NCBI RefSeq assembly: GCF_030163755.1
Contig: NZ_JASJOE010000004.1
Span: 1-64,000 of the forward strand
Source: Roseicyclus amphidinii
GTDB lineage: Bacteria > Pseudomonadota > Alphaproteobacteria > Rhodobacterales > Rhodobacteraceae
Direction: 5' to 3'
Length of the DNA: 64,000 nt
Positions 25,429 to 34,242 of this stretch are shown here, in pieces. A program made the position numbers and the translations under genes. The notes beneath the pieces are model-generated. The model was not told where the DNA came from. It saw nothing but the letters and a program-made list of their open reading frames with translations, and made no database searches. Every line of letters begins with the position of its first letter. Within the stretch, counting starts at the first letter, position 1.

Positions 25429-27258
25429 ATGACACACCGCCCGAACCGCCGCCCGAACCGGGCAAACGGGCCCAGCATACCCGGACCCATGAATAGCCAG
25501 CCTGCCGAAAACATCCGATATGGACAAGCCGCGCCCCCCGCCGGGCGGCTGTCCTCGGGCGTGGCCGAGGCCGAGCTGGAACGGGTGGTGGATTTCCTCG
25601 GCGACCTGTCGGTCGAGCTGGACAGCTCGCTCGAGCCGACGACGCCGAACCCGCATCTCAACATGATCCTTCACCTTCTGCGCGGGCACATCGAGGGGCG
25701 GCTGGTCTCGGCCTCGTCGATGGCGGCGGCCTCGGGGGTGCCCTATGCGACGGCGATGCGCAAGCTCGCCGAGGTGCAGGGGGCGGGCCTGGTGGAGCAG
25801 CGGCCGCGGACGAAATCGGGGCGGAGTTTCTCGCTTCACCCGAGTGCGGCGCTGCTGGACCGGTTCAGCCAGCTGGCCAGCCGGATCGGTCGCATCGCGC
25901 GGACCAGCTTCGATCCGGCCGCCGAGGGCGCGACCGAGGATTATTTCTACGGCGGCTCCTACGTGCCGGGGCAGGCGGTCATCGCGCCGCCGCGGGCGCT
26001 GCTGTCGCCGCTGAAGCTGGCGGGGGGCTTGCGCATCCTGGTGCATGGCGACCCGACCTTCATGGTGATGGAGACGCTGAAGCGCCAGTTCGAGACGATG
26101 GTGGGCACGGATATCCACCAACGGGCCTTTTCCATCGACCGGCTGCGGCAGGAAGCCCTGCGCAACGCCGAGCGCAAGCGCAGCGCCTATGACCTGATCG
26201 CGGTGGACCTGCCGTGGATCGGCGAGTTCGTGGAAAAGGGCGTGATTCGCCCTCTGACCGAGGTGATGGACACCGAGCGGCTGGACCCCGGCGATTTCCA
26301 CACCGCGGGCTGGCGCGCGACCCATTGGGAGGGCGTGCCCTACGGCGTGCCGAGCCAGACCACGCCCGAGCTGATGTTCTACCGCCGCGACTGGTTCGCG
26401 CGGGAGGGGCTGGAGCCGCCCGCGACCCATGCGCAGGTGATCGCCGCCGCGCGCCATTTCCACGACCCGCGCAGCGGGCGCTACGGGGTGGCGTGGAACG
26501 CGGCGCGGGGCACGGCGCTGGGCCATACCTTCATGATGACCTGCGCGGCCTTCGGCCAGCCGATCATCGAGCTACCCGAGGTGGCGGGCGGCTACGACGC
26601 AGATCACCTGGGCGGACGGCAGGTGCCCACGCTGGACACGCCGCGCGCGCTGGAGGCGGCGGAATACCTGATGGAGCTTCTGGAGTATTCGCCGCCCGAC
26701 ATCCTGTCGATGTCCTGGTACGAGCGGGTGCGCCCCTATGCGGCGGGCAAGGTGGCGATGGCCTATGGCTACACTCTGCTGGCGCCGTATTTCGAGCTGG
26801 ACGCGAGTTGCCCCGCCCATGGCAACACCGGCTACCTGCCGCATCCGCACGGACCCGAGGGCGTGCCGATCGCGCCCGTGGGGGGCTATGCGCTGTGCAT
26901 TCCGGCGAACCTTGCGCCCGAGCGGGTGGCGGATGCCGCCGAGGCGCTGATCGCCTTCACCTCGCCCGCGGCGCAGAAGCTCTACGTGCAGAACGGCAGC
27001 CGCACCGCGCCGCGCTATTCGGTCGGGGCCGACCCCGAGGTGCGCCGCCTGTCGCCGATCTTCGAGACGGTGGACCAGATGTCCTGGCGCGACGAGCTGC
27101 AATTCTGGCCGCGCCCGCCGATCCCGCAGATCTCGGACGTGATCGAGCTGTGCGGAACCGAGCTGCACGACATGCTGCGCGGCCTTGTCACCCCGCGCGC
27201 CGCACTCGCCCGCGTGCAGGCCGGTGCCGAGAAAATCCTGTCAGATCCAGTTCATTAG
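25429..27258 (+). CDS. Regulator: winged-helix domain fused to a solute-binding-protein (family 1) domain
   Basis: 609 residues. Start at ATG 25429 with GAGAGGG six bases upstream; no signal peptide, so cytoplasmic. After a low-complexity Asn/Pro/Arg leader, residues about 50-140 form a winged-helix DNA-binding domain (ILHLLRGHIEGRLVSASSMAAASGVPYATAMRKLAEVQGAGLVEQR). Residues about 200-600 resemble extracellular solute-binding proteins of family 1 (ILVHGDPTFMVMETLKRQFE, PYGVPSQTTPELMFYRRDWF, AMAYGYTLLAPYF, YVQNGSRTAPRYSV). Such a domain is normally exported; here it probably senses the intracellular substrate. It sits divergent from the transporter and first in the catabolic operon, with paired palindromes upstream. 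Confidence 0.8.
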   Translation: MTHRPNRRPNRANGPSIPGPMNSQPAENIRYGQAAPPAGRLSSGVAEAELERVVDFLGDLSVELDSSLEPTTPNPHLNMILHLLRGHIEGRLVSASSMAAASGVPYATAMRKLAEVQGAGLVEQRPRTKSGRSFSLHPSAALLDRFSQLASRIGRIARTSFDPAAEGATEDYFYGGSYVPGQAVIAPPRALLSPLKLAGGLRILVHGDPTFMVMETLKRQFETMVGTDIHQRAFSIDRLRQEALRNAERKRSAYDLIAVDLPWIGEFVEKGVIRPLTEVMDTERLDPGDFHTAGWRATHWEGVPYGVPSQTTPELMFYRRDWFAREGLEPPATHAQVIAAARHFHDPRSGRYGVAWNAARGTALGHTFMMTCAAFGQPIIELPEVAGGYDADHLGGRQVPTLDTPRALEAAEYLMELLEYSPPDILSMSWYERVRPYAAGKVAMAYGYTLLAPYFELDASCPAHGNTGYLPHPHGPEGVPIAPVGGYALCIPANLAPERVADAAEALIAFTSPAAQKLYVQNGSRTAPRYSVGADPEVRRLSPIFETVDQMSWRDELQFWPRPPIPQISDVIELCGTELHDMLRGLVTPRAALARVQAGAEKILSDPVH

Positions 27259-27268
27259 GGAGGAACAC

Positions 27269-28075
27269 ATGGACCCCGAACGCCTCAAAGGGAAAAACAT
27301 CCTGATCACCGGTGCCGCCCGCGGCATGGGGGCCGCCAATGCCGAGGCCTTTGCAGCCCAGGGCGCGAACGTGACGCTCGGCGACCTCGACGAGGGCGCG
27401 GCGCAGGAGGTGGCCGACCGCATCAACGCCGCCGGCAACGGCCGCGCGATTGCCGTTCGGATGGATGTGACCAAGCGCGCCGACAATGCCGCCGCCGTCG
27501 CCGCCACGGTCGAGGCGTTCGGGTCGATCAACGTGGGTCTGTTCAACGCGGGCCTGAACAAGCCCCGGTTCTTCATGGATATCGATGAAGACAACTGGGA
27601 CATGATCATGAACGTCAACACCAAGGCCATGTGGCTGGGCATGCAGGAGACCGCGCGCCAGATGATCGCGCAGGGCCCGCAGGAACGGCCCTACAAGCTG
27701 ATCAACGTGGGGTCCATCGCCAGCCGCAAGCCGTTGGTGGACGTGACGGTTTATTGCACCTCGAAATACGGCTGTCTTGCGCTGACCGAATGCGGCGCGC
27801 TGGGGCTGGCCGAGCACAACATCACCGTCAACGGCTATGCGCCGGGCGTCGTGGTCACGCCCTTGTGGGAGCAGCTGGACAAGGACCTTGTCGAGATCGG
27901 CTTCAAGGAGCGCGAGGGGCAGGCGTATGACGACATCGTCGAGAACAACCTTGTCATCAAGCGCGTCTCCTATCCCGAGGACATCACCGGGACGGCGTCC
28001 TTCCTCGCGTCGAACGACAGCGACTACATGACCGGGCAGATGATCTCGATCGACGGTGGCTGGGTCACGAAGTGA
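27269..28075 (+). CDS. SDR-family dehydrogenase (second paralogue)
   Basis: 268 residues. Start at ATG 27269 with GGGAGGAA upstream; the open frame from 27185 overlaps the regulator. TGAARGMG cofactor loop (near 14), NAG as FNAGLNKP, catalytic Ser in NVGSIASRK, YCTSK (near 166). Ten bases after the regulator, so same transcript. Sequence blocks shared with the 23,366-24,172 protein show the two are paralogues. Note the aromatic or charged differences around the active site, consistent with a different substrate or step. Confidence 0.9.
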   Translation: MDPERLKGKNILITGAARGMGAANAEAFAAQGANVTLGDLDEGAAQEVADRINAAGNGRAIAVRMDVTKRADNAAAVAATVEAFGSINVGLFNAGLNKPRFFMDIDEDNWDMIMNVNTKAMWLGMQETARQMIAQGPQERPYKLINVGSIASRKPLVDVTVYCTSKYGCLALTECGALGLAEHNITVNGYAPGVVVTPLWEQLDKDLVEIGFKEREGQAYDDIVENNLVIKRVSYPEDITGTASFLASNDSDYMTGQMISIDGGWVTK

Positions 28076-28092
28076 CCGGCGCACGCCCGTAG

Positions 28093-28112
28093 GGTGGGCA
28101 ATCCTGCCCACC
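28093..28112 (+). repeat. GGTGGGCA/TGCCCACC stem-loop between SDR and M24 genes
   Basis: Eight-bp perfect stem with a four-base loop, followed by CCGCTCCCCCCTTTT. A GGCGGC/GCCGCC stem follows at about 28,138-28,156. The GTAGGGTGGGCA...TGCCCACC text is a common dispersed element in Rhodobacterales. Here it may weaken read-through into the downstream genes. Confidence 0.5.
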
Positions 28113-28173
28113 GCTCCCCCCTTTTCGTCAACGCAAGGCGGCCGCAGGTGCCGCCCTACCGGAGGTTTTCCCG

Positions 28174-29472
28174 ATGACCCGTGCCCTGATGCCCAACATG
28201 CTGACCCCGCAGGACCTCGAGCCCAACTGGGAGTGGCGCGACCGCCTTCCGGCCTGGGGGCACAGTTCCGTCGATTTCGAGCGCCGCGTCGACCATGACC
28301 GGCTGCGCCGCTACCGCCTTGCCCGCACGCGGCAGGCGCTACAGGCGTCGAACGCGGGGTCGCTGCTGCTGTTCGACGTGAACAACATCCGCTACGTCTC
28401 GGCCACGAAGATCGGCGAATGGGAGCGGGACAAGATGTGCCGCTTCTGCCTACTGACGGGCGACGACTCTCCCTACGTCTGGGATTTCGGCTCGGCCGCG
28501 GTGCATCACCAGCGCTATTCCGACTGGCTGGAGCCGGATCATTGCCTTGCCGGCGTCGTCGGCATGCGCGGCACCATCCCGCCCGAGTTCGGGCTGATGA
28601 AGAAATACGCCAAGATGATCGCGCAGCTGATCAAGGACGCGGGCATGGCCGACATGCCGGTGGGCGTGGATTACGCGGAAACCGCGATGTTCCACGCGCT
28701 GCAGGAGGAAGGGATCAAGGTCGTGGATGGCCAGCAGATCATGCTGGGCGCGCGCGAGATCAAGAACTGGGACGAGATCCAGCTGCTGACGCAGGCGGCC
28801 TCCATGGTCGATGGCGTCTACCACATGATCTACGAGGAGCTGAAGCCGGGCGTGCGCGAGAACGACATCGTGGCGCTCTCGAACAAGCTGCTCTACGAGA
28901 TGGGGTCGGATGACGTCGAGGCGATCAACGCCATTTCCGGCGAGCGCTGCAACCCGCATCCGCACAACTTCACCGACCGGCTGATCCGGCCCGGCGACCA
29001 GTGCTTCTTCGACATCCTGCAGTCCTATCAGGGCTATCGCACCTGTTACTACCGCACGTTCAACGTGGGCCGCGCGACGCCCGCGCAGAATGACGCTTAC
29101 GTCAAGGCGCGGGAGTGGATCGACGCCTCGATCGCCATGATCAAGCCCGGTGTCACCACCGACAAGGTGGCCGAGGTCTGGCCGACGGCTGAGTCGCTCG
29201 GCTTTCCGAACGAGGACGCGGCATTCGGGTTGCAGTTCGGGCACGGGCTGGGGCTGGCGCTGCATGAGCGGCCGATCATCTCTCGGGCGGTCAGCCTCGA
29301 TCACCCGATGGAGATCCAGACGGGGATGGTCTTCGCCTTGGAGACCTACTGCCCGGCGGCCGACGGCTATTCGGCGGCGCGGATCGAGGAAGAGGTGGTC
29401 GTGACCGAGACCGGCTGCGAGGTCATCAGCCTTTTCCCGGCGGAAGAGCTGCCCATCGCCAACCGTTATTGA
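28174..29472 (+). CDS. M24 (creatinase/aminopeptidase P fold) protein with an altered metal site
   Basis: 432 residues. N-terminal domain about 1-180 (LLLFDVNNIRYVSATK), C-terminal pita-bread domain after it. Metal-ligand positions of M24 hydrolases: first Asp kept (CFFDILQ), second Asp replaced by Cys (GYRTCYYRTF where GYxSDxTRTF is usual), His kept (GHGLGLALHE), both Glu kept (FALETY and ARIEEEVV). It could be a metal-free enzyme like creatinase or a lyase of the DddP kind. It is too different from DddP to call a DMSP lyase. GGAGG ribosome site. Position between the SDR and the dehydrogenase complex suggests it cleaves a pathway intermediate. Confidence 0.75.
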   Translation: MTRALMPNMLTPQDLEPNWEWRDRLPAWGHSSVDFERRVDHDRLRRYRLARTRQALQASNAGSLLLFDVNNIRYVSATKIGEWERDKMCRFCLLTGDDSPYVWDFGSAAVHHQRYSDWLEPDHCLAGVVGMRGTIPPEFGLMKKYAKMIAQLIKDAGMADMPVGVDYAETAMFHALQEEGIKVVDGQQIMLGAREIKNWDEIQLLTQAASMVDGVYHMIYEELKPGVRENDIVALSNKLLYEMGSDDVEAINAISGERCNPHPHNFTDRLIRPGDQCFFDILQSYQGYRTCYYRTFNVGRATPAQNDAYVKAREWIDASIAMIKPGVTTDKVAEVWPTAESLGFPNEDAAFGLQFGHGLGLALHERPIISRAVSLDHPMEIQTGMVFALETYCPAADGYSAARIEEEVVVTETGCEVISLFPAEELPIANRY

Positions 29473-29523
29473 CGCGACGCGGGCCGGGCTTCGGCCCGGC
29501 ATCGCCGCACAAGGGACACCGAC

Positions 29524-30501
29524 ATGGCCAAAGCCAAGACCAACACCGAAGACTACCTGCGGATGTATCGCCAGATGGTGCGCATCCGCACCTTCGAGGA
29601 CAACGCCAATCAGCTCTACCTTTCGGCCAAGATGCCGGGGCTGACGCATATGTATTCCGGCGAGGAAGCCGTCGCCGTCGGCATCTGCGAGGCGCTGACG
29701 GATGACGACCGCATCACCTCGACCCACCGCGGGCACGGGCATTGCGTGGCCAAGGGCGCCGAGTTCAAGGAGATGTTCTGCGAGCTTCTGGGCAAGGCCG
29801 AGGGCTATTGCCGGGGCAAGGGCGGGTCGATGCATATCGCCGACCAGAGCCACGGGAACCTTGGGGCGAACGCCATCGTCGGCGGCTCGATGGGGATCGC
29901 CACGGGGTCTGCCTTGCGCGCGAAGCTGCAGGGCAAGGATGACGTCACCGTCTGTTTCTTCGGCGACGGGGCGACGGCGCAGGGGCTGTGGTACGAGGTC
30001 ATGAACATGGCAGCGCTGTGGAACCTGCCGGTGATCTACGCCTGCGAGAACAATGGCTATTCGGAATACACCAAGACCGAAGAGATCGCGGCGGGCTCGA
30101 TCATGGCGCGGGCCGAGGCCTTCGGCATCGAGGCCCACCAGGTCGACGGGCAGGACGTGCTGGCCGTGAACGAGCTGACGCAAAAGCTGGTGGCGCGGGC
30201 GCGGAAGGGTGAGGGCCCGTTCTTCATGGAGCTGATGACCTACCGCTACCACGGGCACCACGTGGGCGACATCAACCGCGCCTATTACCGCTCGAAGGAG
30301 GAAGAGACCGACTGGAAAGACAACCGCGACCCGATCATCCGGTTCCGGGCCTTCCTCGTCGAGCAGGGGATCGCGACCGAGGAGGAGATCGAGGCGATGA
30401 ACGCCGAGATCGAGAAGGATGCGACCGAGGCCGTGGCCTATGCCGAGAAGGCCCCATACCCGCCGGCCCACGAGGTCGACATGCATGTCTTCGCGGACTG
30501 A
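29524..30501 (+). CDS. TPP-dependent 2-oxoacid/acetoin dehydrogenase E1 alpha subunit
   Basis: 325 residues. The thiamine diphosphate motif GDG...ENN is intact (GDGATAQGLWYEVMNMAALW, then ACENNGYS), and HRGHGHCVAKG and YRYHGHHVGD fit the PdhA/AcoA family. Catalyses decarboxylation or cleavage of a 2-oxo compound with transfer to a lipoyl arm. Followed 12 bases later by the beta subunit. The cluster's E2 architecture and its ABC-transporter context argue against the housekeeping pyruvate dehydrogenase. Confidence 0.92.
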   Translation: MAKAKTNTEDYLRMYRQMVRIRTFEDNANQLYLSAKMPGLTHMYSGEEAVAVGICEALTDDDRITSTHRGHGHCVAKGAEFKEMFCELLGKAEGYCRGKGGSMHIADQSHGNLGANAIVGGSMGIATGSALRAKLQGKDDVTVCFFGDGATAQGLWYEVMNMAALWNLPVIYACENNGYSEYTKTEEIAAGSIMARAEAFGIEAHQVDGQDVLAVNELTQKLVARARKGEGPFFMELMTYRYHGHHVGDINRAYYRSKEEETDWKDNRDPIIRFRAFLVEQGIATEEEIEAMNAEIEKDATEAVAYAEKAPYPPAHEVDMHVFAD

Positions 30502-30513
30502 GGAGGAGCGACG

Positions 30514-31509
30514 ATGAGAGAGATCACCCTGTCCCAGGCCGTGAACGAGGCGCTTGCCGAGGAAATGCGGCGCGACCCCACGGTCTTCATCCTGGGCGAG
30601 GACGTGGCCGAGGCGGGCACGCCGTTCAAGGTGCTGTCCGGTCTTGTAGAAGAATTCGGCACCGATCGCGTGATCGACACGCCGATTTCCGAGCCGGGGT
30701 TCGTCGGTCTTGCCGTGGGTGCCGCGATGACCGGAGCGCGGCCCGTCGTCGACCTGATGTTCGGCGATTTCATCTACCTGGTGATGGACCAGCTCTGCAA
30801 CCAGGCGGCCAAGCAGCATTACATGTCGGGCGGCAAACTGACCGTGCCGATGGTGCTGCGCACCAACCTTGGCGCGACGCGGCGCTCGGCGGCGCAGCAC
30901 TCGCAATCGCTGCAGGCGCTGGTGGCGCATATTCCGGGGCTGAAGGTGGCGCTGCCCTCCTCGGCCTACGAGGCGAAGGGGCTGATGAAGACGGCGATCC
31001 GGGACAACAACCCGGTCGTGATCTTCGAAGACAAGCTGATGTACCAGGACAAGGCCCCGGTCCCGGAAGAGGAATACCTGATCCCCTTCGGCGAGGCCAA
31101 CGTGAAGCGCGAGGGGCGCGATATCACGCTGATCGCCACCTCCTCGATGGTGCAGGTGGCCGAAAAGGCGGCGGAGCTTCTTGCACAAGAAGGCATCGAG
31201 GCCGAGGTGATCGACCCGCGGACGATCGTGCCGCTGGACGAGAAGACGCTTCTGGACAGCGTGAAAAAGACGAGCCGCGCCATCGTCATCGACGAGGGGC
31301 ACCAAAGCTACGGGGTGACCGCCGAGATCGCCTCGCGTCTCAATGAAAAGGCGTTCTATCACCTCGATGCACCCGTCTTGCGGATGGGAGCGATGGACGT
31401 GCCGGTGCCGTTCAGCCCGGCGCTCGAGGACCTGACCGTGCCGACGCCCGAGGGCGTGGTCGAGAACGCCCGCAAGCTCTGCGCGGGGGAGCTTATCCAT
31501 GCCGCATGA
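30514..31509 (+). CDS. TPP-dependent 2-oxoacid/acetoin dehydrogenase E1 beta subunit
   Basis: 331 residues, full-length E1 beta. ILGEDVAEAGTPFKVLSGL at the N-terminus, DLMFGDFIYLVMDQLCNQAAK, then the transketolase C-terminal domain (EVIDPRTIVPLDEKTLLDSVKKT). No N-terminal lipoyl domain, unlike some alphaproteobacterial PdhB proteins. Its stop overlaps the start of the lipoyl protein by 11 bases. Confidence 0.92.
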   Translation: MREITLSQAVNEALAEEMRRDPTVFILGEDVAEAGTPFKVLSGLVEEFGTDRVIDTPISEPGFVGLAVGAAMTGARPVVDLMFGDFIYLVMDQLCNQAAKQHYMSGGKLTVPMVLRTNLGATRRSAAQHSQSLQALVAHIPGLKVALPSSAYEAKGLMKTAIRDNNPVVIFEDKLMYQDKAPVPEEEYLIPFGEANVKREGRDITLIATSSMVQVAEKAAELLAQEGIEAEVIDPRTIVPLDEKTLLDSVKKTSRAIVIDEGHQSYGVTAEIASRLNEKAFYHLDAPVLRMGAMDVPVPFSPALEDLTVPTPEGVVENARKLCAGELIHAA

Positions 31510-32791
31510 CGTGACCATGCCCCAGCTCGGCATGGCGCAGGACGCAGGCAAGATCGTGTCCTGGCTCAAATCGCCCGGCGATGCCGTGTCGAAGGGCGAT
31601 GCGCTGTTCGAGGTGGAGACTGACAAGGCCACGATGGAGGTCGAGGCGCAGGCCGACGGTTTCCTGACCGGCGTGAGTGCCGCCGAGGGCGATGACGTGC
31701 CGGTGGGGCAGGTGATCGCGCGGATATCCGACAGTGCCGAGGATGACGACGCGCCCGAGGCGGCGGAACCTGCGCCTGCGCCTGCCGCGAGCGGCGCGGG
31801 CGACCTGCCCGAGGGGCATCGTGTGACCATGCCGCAGCTGGGCATGGCACAGGACAGCGGGCTGCTGGTCACCTGGCTGAAAGCGCCGGGCGACGAGGTG
31901 GCGGTCGAGGATGTGCTCTTCGAGGTCGAGACCGACAAGAGCACGATGGAGGTGGAGGCCGGCCGCAAGGGCTGGCTGGCCGCGACGCTTGCCGAGGCGG
32001 GCGAAGAGGTGCCGGTGGGCCAGCCGGTCGCTATCATCTCGGACGCCAAGCCGGATGCGCCGGTCGCGCGGTCGGTGAAGGACGGTGCGGCGAAGCCCGC
32101 AGCGGCCGAGGCTCAGGGACAGGCGGAGCCTGCGCCCGCGCAGCCCACTGCGCCGAAGCCAGCCGCGCCGGTGGCGGCGGGCGGGCGTATCCTTGCCTCG
32201 CCCAAGGCGCGGCGGCTGGCGCTGGAGCAGGGGCTGGACCTTGGCCGATTGGCCGAGGCGGGGCATCCGCAGCCGTTCCATGTCGCGGACCTCGAGGTTC
32301 TGCGCGCGATGCCGGAGCGCGGCGCATCGGTCGCCCCGGCCGTGGCTGCCGCCGCGCGGCGGTTGACGGCACGGGCCGCCGAGGACGGCGTCGCGGGCTT
32401 CGCCGACTGGGCCGAGGCGCAGGGGCTGACCCGCGACGCGGTGCTGGCCGGGCTTGCGGGGGCAAGCCTTGGGCGGGACGGCGCGGTCGTGGTTGCCGTG
32501 GAACGGTTCGGTGCCGTGACTGTCTTTGACGTGCCGCAGGGCCGCGCACTGTCGGGGGTGACACCCAGCGAAGACGCGCCCGATCTGCTGGTCCGCGACC
32601 TGCGCGGCACTCGGCTGGCCAGTGTCGAGATGGGTGCCGAGGACGTGCCGGTGCTGACCGTCACCGCCGAGGGGGACGGCCTGTCGATCACGCTGGAATG
32701 CGCCGCGGGCCAGTTGGACGGCCCAGAGGCGATCCGGCTTCTTTCCGAATTCGCGGGACGGGTGGAGCAGCCGCTCCGCCACCTGCTCTGA
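31499..32791 (+). CDS. E2-like protein: two lipoyl domains, E1/E3-binding domain, inactive catalytic remnant
   Basis: 430 residues. Two lipoyl domains in tandem (lipoyl Lys in ETDKATMEVEA near 42 and ETDKSTMEVEA near 145) are joined by Ala/Pro/Glu linkers. A peripheral-subunit-binding domain follows (ILASPKARRLALEQGLDLGRL near 232). The last 140 residues resemble a shortened acyltransferase domain, but where active E2 has DHRVxDG it reads AAGQLDG in ITLECAAGQLDGPEAIRLL: the catalytic His is gone. It carries the swinging arms but cannot transacylate. The complementary catalytic E2 without lipoyl domains is two genes downstream. No E3 gene was seen in the window. Confidence 0.85.
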   Translation: MPHDVTMPQLGMAQDAGKIVSWLKSPGDAVSKGDALFEVETDKATMEVEAQADGFLTGVSAAEGDDVPVGQVIARISDSAEDDDAPEAAEPAPAPAASGAGDLPEGHRVTMPQLGMAQDSGLLVTWLKAPGDEVAVEDVLFEVETDKSTMEVEAGRKGWLAATLAEAGEEVPVGQPVAIISDAKPDAPVARSVKDGAAKPAAAEAQGQAEPAPAQPTAPKPAAPVAAGGRILASPKARRLALEQGLDLGRLAEAGHPQPFHVADLEVLRAMPERGASVAPAVAAAARRLTARAAEDGVAGFADWAEAQGLTRDAVLAGLAGASLGRDGAVVVAVERFGAVTVFDVPQGRALSGVTPSEDAPDLLVRDLRGTRLASVEMGAEDVPVLTVTAEGDGLSITLECAAGQLDGPEAIRLLSEFAGRVEQPLRHLL

Positions 32792-32807
32792 CAAGGGGGT
32801 CCGAGGG

Positions 32808-34232
32808 ATGGACTACACCGATCTTTATATCGACGGCGACTGGGTGACGACCGAGGAGCGGTTCGACGTCATCAACCCGGCGACGGAAGAGGTCTTGGCC
32901 TCGGTCGCCTCGGCGGAGATTGCGCATGCCGATGCGGCGCTGGACGCGGCGGAACGCGCGATGGCCGACTGGGCCGCGCGCACGCCGCGGGACCGGTCCG
33001 AGGTGCTGCGGAAGGCCTGGGAGCTGATGACCGCGCGGCTCGATCATTTCGCGCATCTGATCACGCTGGAGAACGGCAAGGCGGGCACGGATGCCAAGGG
33101 CGAGGCGACCTATGCCGCCGAGTTCTTCCGCTGGTTCGCGGAAGAAGCCGTGCGCGCCGACGGGCTGATCACGCGAGCGCCCGCAAGCGGCGCGCGGATC
33201 GTCGTGCAGCACAAGCCCGCGGGGCTGGCCGTGCTGGTCACACCGTGGAATTACCCCGCGGCCATGGGCACGCGGAAGATCGCGCCGGCGCTGGCGGCGG
33301 GCTGTGGCGTCATCATCAAGCCGGCGTCGGAGACGCCCTTGACCATGCTGGCGCTGATGCCGCTTCTGGAAGAGGCGGGGGTGCCGAAGGGGTTGGTCAA
33401 CGTGCTGCCGTCGAAGCGGACGGGGGCGCTGGTCGATCACATGCTGCATGACCCGCGGGTGCGGGTGGTGAGTTTCACCGGCTCCACCGGGGTGGGGCGC
33501 AAGCTGCTGAAATCCGCCGCCGACCAGGTGCTGAAACCGGCGATGGAGCTGGGCGGGAACGCGCCCGTGCTGGTGCTGAAGGATGCCGACATGGACACGG
33601 CCATCGACGGCACCATGCTGGCCAAGATGCGCAACCTTGGCGAGGCCTGCACGGCGGCGAACCGGATCTACGTGCATGAGAGCATCGCGGAGAAATTTAC
33701 CGCGCGGCTGTCGGAACGGATGAGCGCGCTGAAGGTCGGCGATGGGACCGACCCGTCGGTCGATGTCGGCCCGCTGGTGAACGCGCAGACGCGCGACAAG
33801 GTGGCCGAGTTCGTCGCGGACGCGCTGGCCAAGGGGGCCAAGCTGGAATGTGGCGGCGTGGTGCCGAACGGCAAGGGGTTCTTCTACCCGCCCACCGTCA
33901 TCTCGAACGTGCCGGAAACGGCGGAGTGCGTGCATGACGAGATCTTCGGCCCGGTGGCCGCGATCCAGACCTTTTCCGATGAAGAGGATGCCATCCGGCG
34001 GGCGAACGACACGGAATACGGGCTGGTGGCCTATGTCTTCAGCGCCGATTTCAAGCGCGCGATGCAGGTCTGCGAGCGGCTGGATTACGGGATGGTGGGC
34101 CTGAACCGCGGTTTGGTCAGCGACCCCGCCGCGCCGTTCGGCGGGACCAAGCAATCGGGCCTTGGCCGCGAAGGCGGGCACGAGGGGATGCTGGAGTTCA
34201 TGGAAACGCAATACATCTCGGCGGATTGGTGA
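32808..34232 (+). CDS. Aldehyde dehydrogenase (succinate-semialdehyde dehydrogenase-like)
   Basis: 474 residues, typical ALDH length. VTPWNYP oxyanion Asn near 145, MELGGNAP general base Glu near 246, FTGSTGVGR cofactor loop, nucleophilic Cys in LGEACTAANR near 280, and EIFGPVAAIQ. Closest in feel to GabD-type enzymes acting on short semialdehydes or glycolaldehyde-like products. Placed between the two E2 halves, so its substrate is probably an aldehyde released in the same pathway. Confidence 0.9.
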   Translation: MDYTDLYIDGDWVTTEERFDVINPATEEVLASVASAEIAHADAALDAAERAMADWAARTPRDRSEVLRKAWELMTARLDHFAHLITLENGKAGTDAKGEATYAAEFFRWFAEEAVRADGLITRAPASGARIVVQHKPAGLAVLVTPWNYPAAMGTRKIAPALAAGCGVIIKPASETPLTMLALMPLLEEAGVPKGLVNVLPSKRTGALVDHMLHDPRVRVVSFTGSTGVGRKLLKSAADQVLKPAMELGGNAPVLVLKDADMDTAIDGTMLAKMRNLGEACTAANRIYVHESIAEKFTARLSERMSALKVGDGTDPSVDVGPLVNAQTRDKVAEFVADALAKGAKLECGGVVPNGKGFFYPPTVISNVPETAECVHDEIFGPVAAIQTFSDEEDAIRRANDTEYGLVAYVFSADFKRAMQVCERLDYGMVGLNRGLVSDPAAPFGGTKQSGLGREGGHEGMLEFMETQYISADW

Positions 34233-34242
34233 GGGCAGGGCG

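Noticed and set aside
28174-29472. DMSP lyase DddP
   Set aside because: Same M24 fold, but metal-ligand pattern and surrounding sequence differ and no DMSP genes are nearby.
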